From the NCBI GenBank assembly GCA_965652645.1, contig CBFGXE010000007.1, positions 1-64,000 on the forward strand: a stretch of DNA of 64,000 nucleotides. The letters are read 5' to 3'. The notes under the pieces are model-generated. The model did not search any database and was not told the origin of the DNA. It saw only the letters and a program-made list of their open reading frames with translations. The position numbers and the translations under genes were made by a program. Source of the DNA: ZC4RG30 sp965652645 (lineage in GTDB: Bacteria; Pseudomonadota; Gammaproteobacteria; Steroidobacterales; Steroidobacteraceae). Position 1 is the first letter of the stretch; the number at the start of each line of letters is the position of its first letter. Below are positions 38,626 to 46,845 of the stretch, piece by piece.

Positions 38626-39225
38626 TCAACGGAGTATGCGTGTGATGGTGCTCTCACTTCCTGCCCGCCGCGGCTGGCGCACACCGGCCACCTGGCGGCG
38701 ATGACGGCGGAAGGCCAGCTTCTCCAGCAGGTCGGCGGTGGCTTCGCCCGGCGGCACGAAGCTGGCCTTTACCTGGCCATCGGCCGCAACCTGCGTGACA
38801 TTCGCCACCAGCGCCAGCGGCTGGGGCAGGCTGTCGCGCAGCCAGATCTCCAGCAGTCCCTGCTGGCCGACGCGTGGCGGATCAAGCGTTTTCCACACCG
38901 CACCCATGGCATTGAAGCGCACCAGCGTGGGTGCGGGACGCGGCAACTGCGCAGCCAGCAGCTGGCCCACCAGGTCCAGCAGCAGGTTCACCTTCACTTC
39001 CAGCCGCATCATGTCGGCGGCATGGGGCGAGGATTCGTCCTTCTTCTCGGTGGCGCCCTGCTCCTCGAGCACCGCACACACCTGCAGCATGCGCACGTTG
39101 CGGTCGGTGAGCGCAGTGATGGCGGCCAGCTCCAGTGGCTGGGCCAGCGGCCTGAATGCCACGGGCAGCAGGTCCTGGTAGGCCAGCTCGTTGTTCAGGA
39201 TGACCGTGTCGACGCCCTCGAACAT
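38626..39225 (-). CDS. Atypical PilZ-type protein of the flagellar cluster
   Basis: A 199-residue soluble protein. The C-terminal half looks like a PilZ barrel (VRFNAMGAVWKTLDPPRVGQ, LLEIWLRDSLPQPLALVANV, DGQVKASFVPPGEATADLLE), while an inserted helical stretch (RLEVKVNLLLDLVGQLLAAQ) recalls the tetrameric PilZ of Xanthomonas. A classic N-terminal RxxxR switch is not visible; a basic FRRHRRQVAGVR lies at the C-terminal end instead. c-di-GMP binding is therefore uncertain. It follows fliT by 30 bp in the FliA-driven fliS unit, which links it to late assembly or motility control. Confidence 0.65.
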   Translation of the reverse strand: MFEGVDTVILNNELAYQDLLPVAFRPLAQPLELAAITALTDRNVRMLQVCAVLEEQGATEKKDESSPHAADMMRLEVKVNLLLDLVGQLLAAQLPRPAPTLVRFNAMGAVWKTLDPPRVGQQGLLEIWLRDSLPQPLALVANVTQVAADGQVKASFVPPGEATADLLEKLAFRRHRRQVAGVRQPRRAGSESTITRILR

Positions 39226-39255
39226 GATTCCCTCCGGCCGGGGCGCGCCGATCGA

Positions 39256-39513
39256 CTAGCCGATCAACGCCTCCAGCGTGCGGTCCGATTCCGCCACCGC
39301 GGCCCGGAGGGCCGCCAGCGAACCGGCGCCCCCACCTGCATTCACGTGGCGTGCCAGCTCCGCCAGCAGGCTGCGGCGCTCCTGCATCAGGCCACGGATG
39401 GAAGCGGCCGGCGCCCGCTGCTGCACCTCGCGCACCAGCCGGAACGTGGAGGCCGTCACATTCTGCGCCAGCAGGCGGCGCGCGGCGGGAACGGCGCCGC
39501 GCTCGCCGTTCAC
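39256..39513 (-). CDS. fliT: FliT-like flagellar chaperone
   Basis: A helical protein of 85 residues between fliS and the PilZ gene, where fliT normally lies. It starts with a GTG at 39513 that overlaps the fliS stop (GTGA). The helix ASIRGLMQERRSLLAELARH is typical of the FliT/FlgN chaperone style (RxxLLxEL). Similarity is too weak for certainty; FliT usually has about 100-120 residues and binds FliD. Confidence 0.65.
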   Translation of the reverse strand: MNGERGAVPAARRLLAQNVTASTFRLVREVQQRAPAASIRGLMQERRSLLAELARHVNAGGGAGSLAALRAAVAESDRTLEALIG

Positions 39514-39908
39514 CGCAGCCGCCCCGGGATCTGCATCCAGGCGCCACGGATCTCGCGCAGCAGGTTCCCGACCTCGTCCAGCATTTCCGGCCGGTTCTCG
39601 GAGTTGGCCCGCACCAGCTGGCGGCCGCAGTAGTCATAGAGGTCGCCCATGTTGGCGGCGATCTCGCCGCCTGCCTCCATGTTCAGGCTGGCACGCAGCT
39701 CCTGCACGATGGCCACGGCGCGGTGGATGAGGCGGTTCTTCGCTTCGTTGTCGCCATGCTCCATGGCGCCGCGCGCGGAGGCCACGCGCTCCAGCGCGCC
39801 ATCCATCAGCATCACGATGAGACCATGGGGATCCGAGGCGTCGACACGGCTGTGCGCGGCGACCGAACGATAGGCTGCAAGGCTGGATCTGCTGGGATAG
39901 GCCGACAT
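39510..39908 (-). CDS. fliS: Flagellin chaperone FliS
   Basis: Export chaperone that keeps flagellin from polymerising in the cytoplasm. The 132-residue protein begins with the family signature region (YRSVAAHSRVDASDPHGLIV MLMDGALERV without the gap) and continues with KNRLIHRAVAIVQELRASLN and LYDYCGRQLVRANSENRPEM. AGGAG lies about 8 nt upstream of the ATG. It heads a fliS-fliT-PilZ unit under a FliA promoter. Confidence 0.96.
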   Translation of the reverse strand: MSAYPSRSSLAAYRSVAAHSRVDASDPHGLIVMLMDGALERVASARGAMEHGDNEAKNRLIHRAVAIVQELRASLNMEAGGEIAANMGDLYDYCGRQLVRANSENRPEMLDEVGNLLREIRGAWMQIPGRLR

Positions 39909-39934
39909 GTGAGAACTCCTGCTCTACATGCGAC

Positions 39935-39961
39935 TTAACGGCCCGGCCGGCCGGAACTTGA
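39935..39961 (-). promoter_or_regulatory. Sigma-28 (FliA) promoter of fliS
   Basis: Minus-strand TCAA, 15 nt, GCCGTTAA. The spacer GTTCCGGCCGGCCGG shares GT-CCGGCCGG with the fliC promoter. The predicted start is about 39928, 20 nt before fliS. The preceding TCACCC is shared with the flgM promoter. Confidence 0.82.
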
Positions 39962-39997
39962 GGGTGACCTGCGCTGCGCCGCAGGCCCGGCGCCTCG

Positions 39998-41383
39998 TTA
40001 ACGGCGGGTTGTGGCCTTGGCCAGGCTGTCCAGCTGCTGGCTGAGGTAATTGGAGGTGGACTGCATCTGCGCCAGCAGCCCGTCCATGGCGGTGAACTGC
40101 TTCAGGTAGCGCTGCTGCACGGCGCGCATGCGCACGTCCAGGGCTTCCCTCTCCTGCTCCAGGCGACGACGCTGCGTATCGATGCGCGCGTTGCGCGCGG
40201 CAAACTCGCCGCTGGAGGACAAACGGCCGTCCAGGTATTCGGCGACCCGCACGGCCACACCGGACTCCGAGGAGAACACCCGGTTCACCGCCTGCGGATC
40301 GGCGGCCAGGGCCTCGTTGAACTTCGCGTTGTCCAGCTGCAGCGTGCCGGTGGGGGTGACGCTGATGCCGAGGCTGGTCAGCGTGCGGTAGTCCCCGGTG
40401 GTGCCGGGCACCGGCTCGCTGAGGATGCGGCGCAGCTGGGTGTCCACCCCGCGCAGCAGCGAATCACCCAGCATGGGACCTGCGGTCTTCGTGGACGCGT
40501 CGTATCGTCCCAGCGTCCTGATCTGCTGCACCAGCGAGTTGTACGAGCTGATGAATGCCTCGACCTTCTTCAGGACGGCCGCGTCATCCCGCTCGATGGT
40601 GAGCGTCACCGGCTCGCCTTCGGCGGTGACCTTCTTCAGGTTCAGCGTGACGCCGTCGATGGCGCCGCTGATGGCATTCTTCGCGCTGCGGATCTGGTAG
40701 CCGGACACCGCCACGATGGCGTCCTGGGCGGTGAGGTCGCGCTCCGCGTCGAAGTCATTGAGGTCATCCACCAGCTGCGCAAGGCCCGCGTCGGCGCCCG
40801 TGGCGCTGATGGTGATGCCATTGTCCGCGCCGGTGGCGGTGCCGGTGAGCACCAGGTAGCTGCCACTGTCGTCGCCCACCAGCGTGGCGCGCACGGTGGT
40901 GTTGCCTTCGGCCTGGTTGATGGCGTCGCGGACCTGCGCCAGGGTGTCGCTGTCCTCGGTGATTTCGACGTCGAATGAGGTTTCGCCCACCGTGATGGTG
41001 AGGGTGCCGGTGCCGATGACACTGTCGGCGCCGTCGACATAAGCCCCGGAGCCCAGCCGGGCCGCGGTGGCCAGCTGCCGCACTTCGATCTGGTAGCTGC
41101 CTGCCACCGCCGCGGCGGAAGTCGAGGCCGTGAAGTACTGCTCGTCCTGCACGGTGGCCTTGCTGAGCGCCAGTGAAGCGGGCGTGCGCACGGCCGTCGA
41201 CGCGCCCTGCAGTCCCGACATGGCGCCCTTGAGCATGGCCAGGGCGGAGAATTCCTGGGTGAGCTTGGCATCCTCGCGGGTCAGCCGGCCGTCCTTGGGC
41301 GCGCGCTCGGCGGCCACCAGCTCGCTGACCAGCGAGTTGATGTCCAGTCCCGAACCGATGCCCAGCGAAGAGATCGTAGCCAT
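39998..41383 (-). CDS. fliD: Flagellar filament capping protein FliD
   Basis: Filament cap of 461 residues that folds flagellin subunits at the tip. The N-terminal D0 part (ISSLGIGSGLDINSLVSELV) and C-terminal coiled coil (RYLKQFTAMDGLLAQMQSTS, NYLSQQLDSLAKATTRR) are standard. The variable middle includes Flagellin_IN-like repeats (DTLAQVRDAINQAEGNTTVR). It follows flaG by 12 bp and ends before the fliS promoter. Confidence 0.96.
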   Translation of the reverse strand: MATISSLGIGSGLDINSLVSELVAAERAPKDGRLTREDAKLTQEFSALAMLKGAMSGLQGASTAVRTPASLALSKATVQDEQYFTASTSAAAVAGSYQIEVRQLATAARLGSGAYVDGADSVIGTGTLTITVGETSFDVEITEDSDTLAQVRDAINQAEGNTTVRATLVGDDSGSYLVLTGTATGADNGITISATGADAGLAQLVDDLNDFDAERDLTAQDAIVAVSGYQIRSAKNAISGAIDGVTLNLKKVTAEGEPVTLTIERDDAAVLKKVEAFISSYNSLVQQIRTLGRYDASTKTAGPMLGDSLLRGVDTQLRRILSEPVPGTTGDYRTLTSLGISVTPTGTLQLDNAKFNEALAADPQAVNRVFSSESGVAVRVAEYLDGRLSSSGEFAARNARIDTQRRRLEQEREALDVRMRAVQQRYLKQFTAMDGLLAQMQSTSNYLSQQLDSLAKATTRR

Positions 41384-41395
41384 GCCGGCAGTATG

Positions 41396-41758
41396 TCAGG
41401 CCCGCGAATCGATGAGTGTGCCGGACTCCGCACTCGCGCGAAGCATGCGCTGCAGGGCTTCCTCCCCCGGGATGCGCCGGATCACGTTGCCGGCCACGTC
41501 GCGCACCACGATGACCGCGGTGCCGGAGTCATTGTCCACCTGGAACTCCAGGTTCCGGGTGGATGAATTCAGGTAGCGGCTCACCTGCTCGGCAATGGCC
41601 TGCTGGGTGTGATGCAGGTCCTTCTCCGGGGGCTTGACCTCCGTGACCCGCTCCACCGGCGGCACGACTTCCTGTTCGGCAGCCGCGACGGGAACCTTCC
41701 CCGGCGGAGTCGGGGAAACGGAGACTCCGGCTGCAGGCTTGTTGGCTGGGAGTTCCAT
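41396..41758 (-). CDS. flaG: FlaG-family protein
   Basis: A 120-residue protein with a Pro/Val/Glu-rich N-terminal half and the conserved C-terminal FlaG domain (LEFQVDNDSGTAVIVVRDVA, GNVIRRIPGEEALQRMLRAS). FlaG affects filament length in polar flagellates. It is placed between fliC and fliD, as in Pseudomonas and Vibrio, and separated from fliC by a strong terminator. No clear promoter was found in the 79-bp gap. Confidence 0.9.
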   Translation of the reverse strand: MELPANKPAAGVSVSPTPPGKVPVAAAEQEVVPPVERVTEVKPPEKDLHHTQQAIAEQVSRYLNSSTRNLEFQVDNDSGTAVIVVRDVAGNVIRRIPGEEALQRMLRASAESGTLIDSRA

Positions 41759-41772
41759 GGTGCCTCGCTATG

Positions 41773-41803
41773 AAAAAGCGGCGGGACCGTTGCCGGCCCC
41801 GCC
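41773..41803 (-). terminator. Intrinsic terminator of fliC
   Basis: On the minus strand GGCGGG-GCCGGCAACGGT-CCCGCC, then GCTTTTT. It is a GC stem with an inner paired CCGG/CGG section and a five-T run, 34 bp after the fliC stop. Confidence 0.85.
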
Positions 41804-41837
41804 TTTTCCACTCAATGTGCCATCGGCATGCCGGCGG

Positions 41838-43490
41838 TTAGCGCAGCAGCGAGAGCACGTTCTGCGGCAGCGCGTTCGCCTGGGCGACCATCGCGGTGCC
41901 GGCCTGCTGCAGGATCTGGGCCCGGGTCAGCGCGGCCGTCTCGGCAGCGAAGTCCGTGTCCAGGATGCGGCTGCGGGAGGCCGAGAGGTTCTCGCCAACC
42001 GCCTGCAGGCTGTTGATGGTCGACTCGAAGCGGTTCTGGATGGCGCCCAGGGTGCCGCGCAGGTCGCTCACCGCCGTCAGGGCCGAGTCGATGCGCTGGA
42101 TGGCATCGTTGGCATCTTCGGCGCTCTTCACGTTCACCGTGGTGAGGTTGCCCGAGGTTTCGACTTCGCCAGCCTCGAAGCCAAGGGCATCGAAGTTCGC
42201 GCCCTCGCCGCCGATGGTGTAGGCGCTCTGCGAGTTGATGACCAGCTCGCCGTCATCGTTCACCGAGGCGTACACGCCGCTGACCGCGCTGTTGATCGCA
42301 TCGGCCAGTTCCTGGGCGGTTTCGAAGGTGCCGGTGATGTCCACCGGATCGGCATCGCCGATCGCGAGGGAGAACTCGCCGTCGGCCAGCGTCAGGCCGG
42401 CAGCCTCGCCGCCTTCGCCTTCTTCGCCTTCGGGCTCAGCGCCGGCGATTTCCAGCGTGGTGCCGTTCACCGTCACGGTGTAGCCGGTGCCCAGCTCGGC
42501 CTCCAGCCAGTCGGCGGCATCCTGCAGGGTGCTGGCTCCGCCCACCGGACCTTCGATCTCGAGGTCGGTGCCGTTCACCGTCACGGTGTAGCCCGCGCCC
42601 AGCTCGGCCTCGAGCCAGTCCGCCGCGTCATTGATGTCGGTGGTGCCATCGACCGTGAATCCGGTCCAGTCGATGCTCTCGCCGTTGATGTCTACCGTGC
42701 CCAGGGCATCGATGGCGCCCTGGTTGCTGAAGTCGGCGATGCCGGACAGGTCAACGGTATCAGCGAACGCGGCGCCGGCACTCGGGGAGTAGTCCGCCCA
42801 GTCCACGGACTGCCCGTCGTAGTCCACCTCGCCCAGGGCGGCGAAGTCGGCCGCTTCCGTCGGATCCACGCCATCCAGGTCCACCTCGCCCGAGTAGGCC
42901 GTGCCGCCGGTGCCGCCGGTTCCACCCGTCGTGCCGAACAGCGCCGACAGGTCTCCGGAGGCGGAGCTGGCCAGGCCGCCGATGTCGGAGGTCTTCATGC
43001 TGGTGTTCAGGCCGACCGAGATGGTCTCGCCCACGTTGGCGCCGACCTGGAAGAGCGCGTCGCCGAAGGAACCGTCCAGCACCTTGCGGCCGTTGAACGA
43101 GGTCTGGGTGGCGATGCGCTGGATTTCCTGGATGCGCTGCTGCACTTCCTGGTCGAGGGCGGCGCGGTCGCCGTCCGAGTTGGTGGCGTTGGCAGCCTGC
43201 ACCGCGAGCTCGCGGATGCGCTGCAGGTTGTTGGTGACCTCCTGCAGGGCGCCCTCGGTGGTCTGCGCCAGCGAGATGCCGTCGTTGGCATTGCGCACGG
43301 CCTGGTTCAGGCCGTTGATCTGCGTGGTCATGCGGTTGGAGATCGCGAGACCGGCGGCGTCGTCCTTGGCGCTGTTGATGCGCAGGCCCGAGGACAGGCG
43401 CTGCAGCGAGTTCGCCAGCTGGCCGGCTGAAGTCGTGAGGTTGCGCTGGGCATTCAGCGACATCACGTTCGTGTTGATGACAAGTGCCAT
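41838..43490 (-). CDS. fliC: Flagellin with repeat-bearing acidic central domain
   Basis: Filament subunit of 550 residues. D0/D1 N-terminal helices span residues 1 to about 180 (MALVINTNVMSLNAQRNLTT, RLSSGLRINSAKDDAAGLAI). The C-terminal D1/D0 part (SRSRILDTDFAAETAALTRA to NALPQNVLSLLR) is standard. The surface domain (about 187-430) is very acidic and poor in Lys/Arg. It starts with a TTGGTGGTGGT linker and contains two repeat families: DAADWLEAELG-GYTVTVNGT at 288 and again 36 residues later, and a looser pair at 201-236 and 245-283. AGGAG precedes the ATG. Expressed from a FliA promoter; only one flagellin gene is present. Confidence 0.97.
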   Translation of the reverse strand: MALVINTNVMSLNAQRNLTTSAGQLANSLQRLSSGLRINSAKDDAAGLAISNRMTTQINGLNQAVRNANDGISLAQTTEGALQEVTNNLQRIRELAVQAANATNSDGDRAALDQEVQQRIQEIQRIATQTSFNGRKVLDGSFGDALFQVGANVGETISVGLNTSMKTSDIGGLASSASGDLSALFGTTGGTGGTGGTAYSGEVDLDGVDPTEAADFAALGEVDYDGQSVDWADYSPSAGAAFADTVDLSGIADFSNQGAIDALGTVDINGESIDWTGFTVDGTTDINDAADWLEAELGAGYTVTVNGTDLEIEGPVGGASTLQDAADWLEAELGTGYTVTVNGTTLEIAGAEPEGEEGEGGEAAGLTLADGEFSLAIGDADPVDITGTFETAQELADAINSAVSGVYASVNDDGELVINSQSAYTIGGEGANFDALGFEAGEVETSGNLTTVNVKSAEDANDAIQRIDSALTAVSDLRGTLGAIQNRFESTINSLQAVGENLSASRSRILDTDFAAETAALTRAQILQQAGTAMVAQANALPQNVLSLLR

Positions 43491-43593
43491 GACAAGTTAC
43501 TCCTGTTGAATCCTGGGTTCCTGGTCCAATCCGGCCAATTCGGCCTGCGATGCCCTGGTGGGCTCTCGCCTGCCAGTGCGCTCTTCGAGAGGG

Positions 43594-43620
43594 TTAACGG
43601 CCGCTCCGGCCGGTACTTGA
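43594..43620 (-). promoter_or_regulatory. Sigma-28 (FliA) promoter of fliC
   Basis: Minus-strand TCAA, 15 nt (GTACCGGCCGGAGCG), GCCGTTAA. The predicted start is about 43587, giving a leader of close to 97 nt. Nearly identical to the fliS promoter. Confidence 0.88.
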
Positions 43621-43688
43621 AGACGCAGTGCGCAGATTGCAGCTGGAAAGCGAGACATGCGTCACAGGGACGACAGGCAGCGGAAGGC

Positions 43689-44936
43689 TCACAGGATGTC
43701 GAAGAGCGACATCTGTCCGATGCGCGTGTAGGCCGTCTGCGCGGCCTGCAGCCCGACCACCTGCTGGTTGAGGCGGCTGACGGCCTCGGCGTAGTCCAGG
43801 TCGCGAAGCGCGCTCAGCGAGGCGGTGAGCTGGTAGTCCAGGTCCTCGCGCTGCGTGGCCGCGGTATCGAGGGAGGCGATGCGGGCACCGGTTTCCGCGC
43901 GCAGGTTGTCCACGTGGTCCATGGCGCGCGCCAGCTGCGCCATGGCCTTGTTCAGGCCCGTGCTCAGCCGGGCGCGGGACTCCGGCGTGCCGGCGCCGCG
44001 CTCGAGCGAGGCCAGCAGGTCGTCCACCGTCCTGAACATGTCCTCGGTGCCGGCGGGCTCGACAGTGAAGGTATCGCCATCCGCAGGCTTGCCGCTGATG
44101 CTCACCTGGGCGCCGTTGAAGCTGATCACGCCCTCGCCCGCGTAACTGCCGGAGGCCACCGGGTTGCCGCCGGCATCCAGCACTTCCCAGTTGTCGGCCA
44201 CACCGTCGGTGTCGCCGTCCGCGAAGCGGATGGTGTAGGCATGCGGCTCCGGCACGGCGGCGGCCGCCGCGGCGGCGGCCGACCAGGCGGCCGGGTCCAC
44301 CACCTGGGTGGCACCCAGCACGCCGGTTCCGGCATGCACGCCGGCCGAGGCCACGAACTGGCCGTTGCCCGCCGGCAGGCTCATGAACACCCGCTCGCCA
44401 TTGAAGCTGTCGGCGATCTTCTGCGTGGCGCTGATCTGCAGCTGCCGCACGCCCTGGTCGCCGGCGTAGGCAGCCGACACGCCATCGTGCGAGAACGGCC
44501 GCGTGGTGGTGGAGAATCCCGCGTAGAGATATTCGCCGTTGCTGTCCTGCCGGTTGGCGATCTGCAGCAGTTCCCCGGCGCGCGCGCGCACCTCGGTGGC
44601 CACTGCCCTGAGCGAGGCATCATCCATGGTGCCGTTGTTGGCCTGCACCGTGAGCACGTGGATCCGCTGCAGCAGCGTGCCCAGGTCCGCCAGGGCCTGC
44701 TCGTTGGCACCCAGGCGCTGCAGCGCCATGTCGGCGTTGCGACCGTACTGCGTGAGCTGGGCCTGCGTGCGCTCGGTGGAGAGGATGCGCGTGGCCGCCA
44801 CGGGATCGTCGGCGGGCGTGAGGATGCGCCGGCCCGAGGCCACCTGCACCTGCGTCTTCGACAGGGCAGCCTGCTGCTTGAGGATCTGGGCAATGGCCGC
44901 GGCATGCTGGCCGGGCGTGGACATGCGCGTGATCAT
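43689..44936 (-). CDS. flgL: Flagellar hook-filament junction protein FlgL (HAP3)
   Basis: Junction protein of 415 residues with flagellin-like ends: N-terminal SKTQVQVASGRRILTPADDP and C-terminal DLDYAEAVSRLNQQVVGLQA. The middle (about 170-300) is a variable surface domain with a Gly/Asp-rich thrombospondin-like stretch RFADGDTDGVADNWEVLDAG. It overlaps flgK by 4 bp and ends the flgB-to-flgL run. Confidence 0.95.
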   Translation of the reverse strand: MITRMSTPGQHAAAIAQILKQQAALSKTQVQVASGRRILTPADDPVAATRILSTERTQAQLTQYGRNADMALQRLGANEQALADLGTLLQRIHVLTVQANNGTMDDASLRAVATEVRARAGELLQIANRQDSNGEYLYAGFSTTTRPFSHDGVSAAYAGDQGVRQLQISATQKIADSFNGERVFMSLPAGNGQFVASAGVHAGTGVLGATQVVDPAAWSAAAAAAAAVPEPHAYTIRFADGDTDGVADNWEVLDAGGNPVASGSYAGEGVISFNGAQVSISGKPADGDTFTVEPAGTEDMFRTVDDLLASLERGAGTPESRARLSTGLNKAMAQLARAMDHVDNLRAETGARIASLDTAATQREDLDYQLTASLSALRDLDYAEAVSRLNQQVVGLQAAQTAYTRIGQMSLFDIL

Positions 44937-46831
44937 CGGTTCACCGCGTTCATCAGGGTATCCATCAGTTCCTGCGTGACGCGGATCATCTGCGCGGCGG
45001 CCTGGTAGGCCTGCTGGTAGCGCAGCATGTTGGCCGCCTCCTCGTCGAGGTTCACGCCGGACAGCGCATCCACGGAGGCCACGCTGTCGTCATAGATGAT
45101 CTGCTGGGCTTCCAGGCTGGCGTTGGCGCCGGCCGCTGCCACGCCCACGCCGCCCACGAACCGTCCCACCGCGCCGTCCAGTGATTCGGTGCCATTGGCC
45201 AGCAGGCCACGCTGCATCACGGTGGCCATCTCCAGGGCATTGCGGTTGTCACCCACGCCGGAGGCATTGCTGCTGACCGAGAAACTGTCGCCTGCCGCGG
45301 GGGCGCCGCTGATGCTCACGCGCCAGCCGTTGACCTCGATGCTGGCGCCGGGGGAGAAGCTGCCGGAAGCCAGCAGGTTGTCATCCGCGTCGCGCGCCTC
45401 CCAGGTCGCGGCGTCCGTGAAGCGGATGGTCACCGGATCGCGCAGCGCCGGGTCCTGGGCATCGAGCACCTCGCCGGCCGAGATGACTCCCGATCCCGCA
45501 TTGCCGGCCGGCGCACCCGTGCGGATGGGCGCGGCGGCGGCGATGCGCGAGGGATCGCTGATCAGCACGTCGAGGCCGCTGATGGCCGCGGCGGTGGGAC
45601 GCACCAGGAACCGGTCGCCCGCCGACGGGGCGGTGCCGCCGATGCTCACCGACAATCCCTCGAATTCCAGGGTCGTGGCCGTGGAGGCAAATGACACCGG
45701 GGCGCCGGTATCAGCGCGATGCACGCTCCAGGCGGTGCCGTCGTGGCGCACCACAAAGTCATGCGTGGCAAGCGAGGCCACGCCGGTGCGGGTGGCGGTC
45801 AGCAACGCACCGCCATTGTTGGTGGTGGCGGCAGAGACATCGACGCCGCCGACCGCGAAGAAGTCGCCGCCGGCATTGCCCTGCAGGTCCATGCCCTTGT
45901 GGTGCTGGGCATTCACGGCCTCCACCAGGCCCACCGCGATGCGGCCGAGCTCGTTGCGGGCCGGATCCAGCAGTTCGCGCCTGGCATCCAGCAGGCCACC
46001 GACGCTGCCGCCCTTCAGCGAGGAGGAGATGTCCACCGCGCCCGCGGGCGTCCTGAAGGCCAGTGACATGCGGGACGGCAGGAAGGCATCCGGCTGCGCC
46101 ACGATCTGCGTGGTATCGCCGCCGATCACCAGCGGCTGGCCGGTGCCGACGAACACGTTGAGGACGCCGCCATCCTGGCTCACCGTGGTGACGTCCAGTC
46201 GCTGGGCCAGCTCCGCCAGCTGCTGGTCGCGGGCATCCAGCAGGTCGGCGGGCGGCGAGCCGGTCTGGCCGCCGGCCCGCGCGATCTCCTGGTTGAGGCG
46301 CGCGATGTTGGTGGCGATGACATTGATGGAATCGGCCTCGGCACGCAGCTGCTCGTTGATCTGCGCTTCGAGGTTGTCGAGGCGGGATTCATAGGTGGCC
46401 AGGCGCGTGGTGAGGCCCTCGGCCTCCGACAGCAGCACCTGGCGCGCCGACGTGGAGGTGGGTGTGTTGGCCACTTCCTGCAGTGCATTGCTGAAGCGCT
46501 GCATGGCCGCCGACAGCCCCGTGGAACTGTCGGCAAAGAGGTTGCTGAGCGCATTGGCGTTCTGCGCATACACTTCCAGGCGCGCCTGGCCGCTGGAGGC
46601 ATTGCGCATCTGCGTGAGCAGCAGGTCATCGCTGTAGCGGCGCACGCCCTGCAGCACCACCCCCGTGCCCAGCGAGGAGCTGCCGAACACCTCCGGTGGA
46701 CTGGTGGCCAGCTGCACACGCTGCCGGCTGTAGCCCGGCGTCGCCACATTGGCAATGTTGTGGCTGGTCGTCTCCAGGGCACGCTGGAAGGCGCGCAGGC
46801 CCGAGACGGACACATTCAGCATGTCAGGCAT
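44933..46831 (-). CDS. flgK: Flagellar hook-associated protein FlgK (HAP1)
   Basis: Hook-filament junction protein of 632 residues. The N-terminal rod-hook family motif (LRAFQRALETTSHNIANVAT, PGYSRQRVQLA) and C-terminal NLDEEAANMLRYQQAYQAAA are intact. The central insert (about 340-530) is a variable domain. It follows flgJ by 14 bp. Confidence 0.97.
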   Translation of the reverse strand: MPDMLNVSVSGLRAFQRALETTSHNIANVATPGYSRQRVQLATSPPEVFGSSSLGTGVVLQGVRRYSDDLLLTQMRNASSGQARLEVYAQNANALSNLFADSSTGLSAAMQRFSNALQEVANTPTSTSARQVLLSEAEGLTTRLATYESRLDNLEAQINEQLRAEADSINVIATNIARLNQEIARAGGQTGSPPADLLDARDQQLAELAQRLDVTTVSQDGGVLNVFVGTGQPLVIGGDTTQIVAQPDAFLPSRMSLAFRTPAGAVDISSSLKGGSVGGLLDARRELLDPARNELGRIAVGLVEAVNAQHHKGMDLQGNAGGDFFAVGGVDVSAATTNNGGALLTATRTGVASLATHDFVVRHDGTAWSVHRADTGAPVSFASTATTLEFEGLSVSIGGTAPSAGDRFLVRPTAAAISGLDVLISDPSRIAAAAPIRTGAPAGNAGSGVISAGEVLDAQDPALRDPVTIRFTDAATWEARDADDNLLASGSFSPGASIEVNGWRVSISGAPAAGDSFSVSSNASGVGDNRNALEMATVMQRGLLANGTESLDGAVGRFVGGVGVAAAGANASLEAQQIIYDDSVASVDALSGVNLDEEAANMLRYQQAYQAAAQMIRVTQELMDTLMNAVNR

Positions 46832-46845
46832 GAGTCAGGCGCCTT

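Noticed and set aside
39968..39985. CCTGCG-CTGCGC-CGCAGG hairpin between fliD and the fliS promoter as a fliD terminator
   Set aside because: A short 6-bp stem with no T-run in a GC-rich stretch; not annotated as a terminator.
39998..40005. GCCGTTAA on the minus strand at the end of fliD, looking like another FliA -10 box
   Set aside because: It is the last codons and stop of fliD, and no TCAA/TAAA lies 15 nt upstream; the real fliS promoter is at 39935-39961.
41808..41822. TGGCAC on the minus strand before flaG as a sigma-54 -24 box
   Set aside because: At the proper distance the sequence is GTGG instead of TTGC, so the -12 GC is missing.
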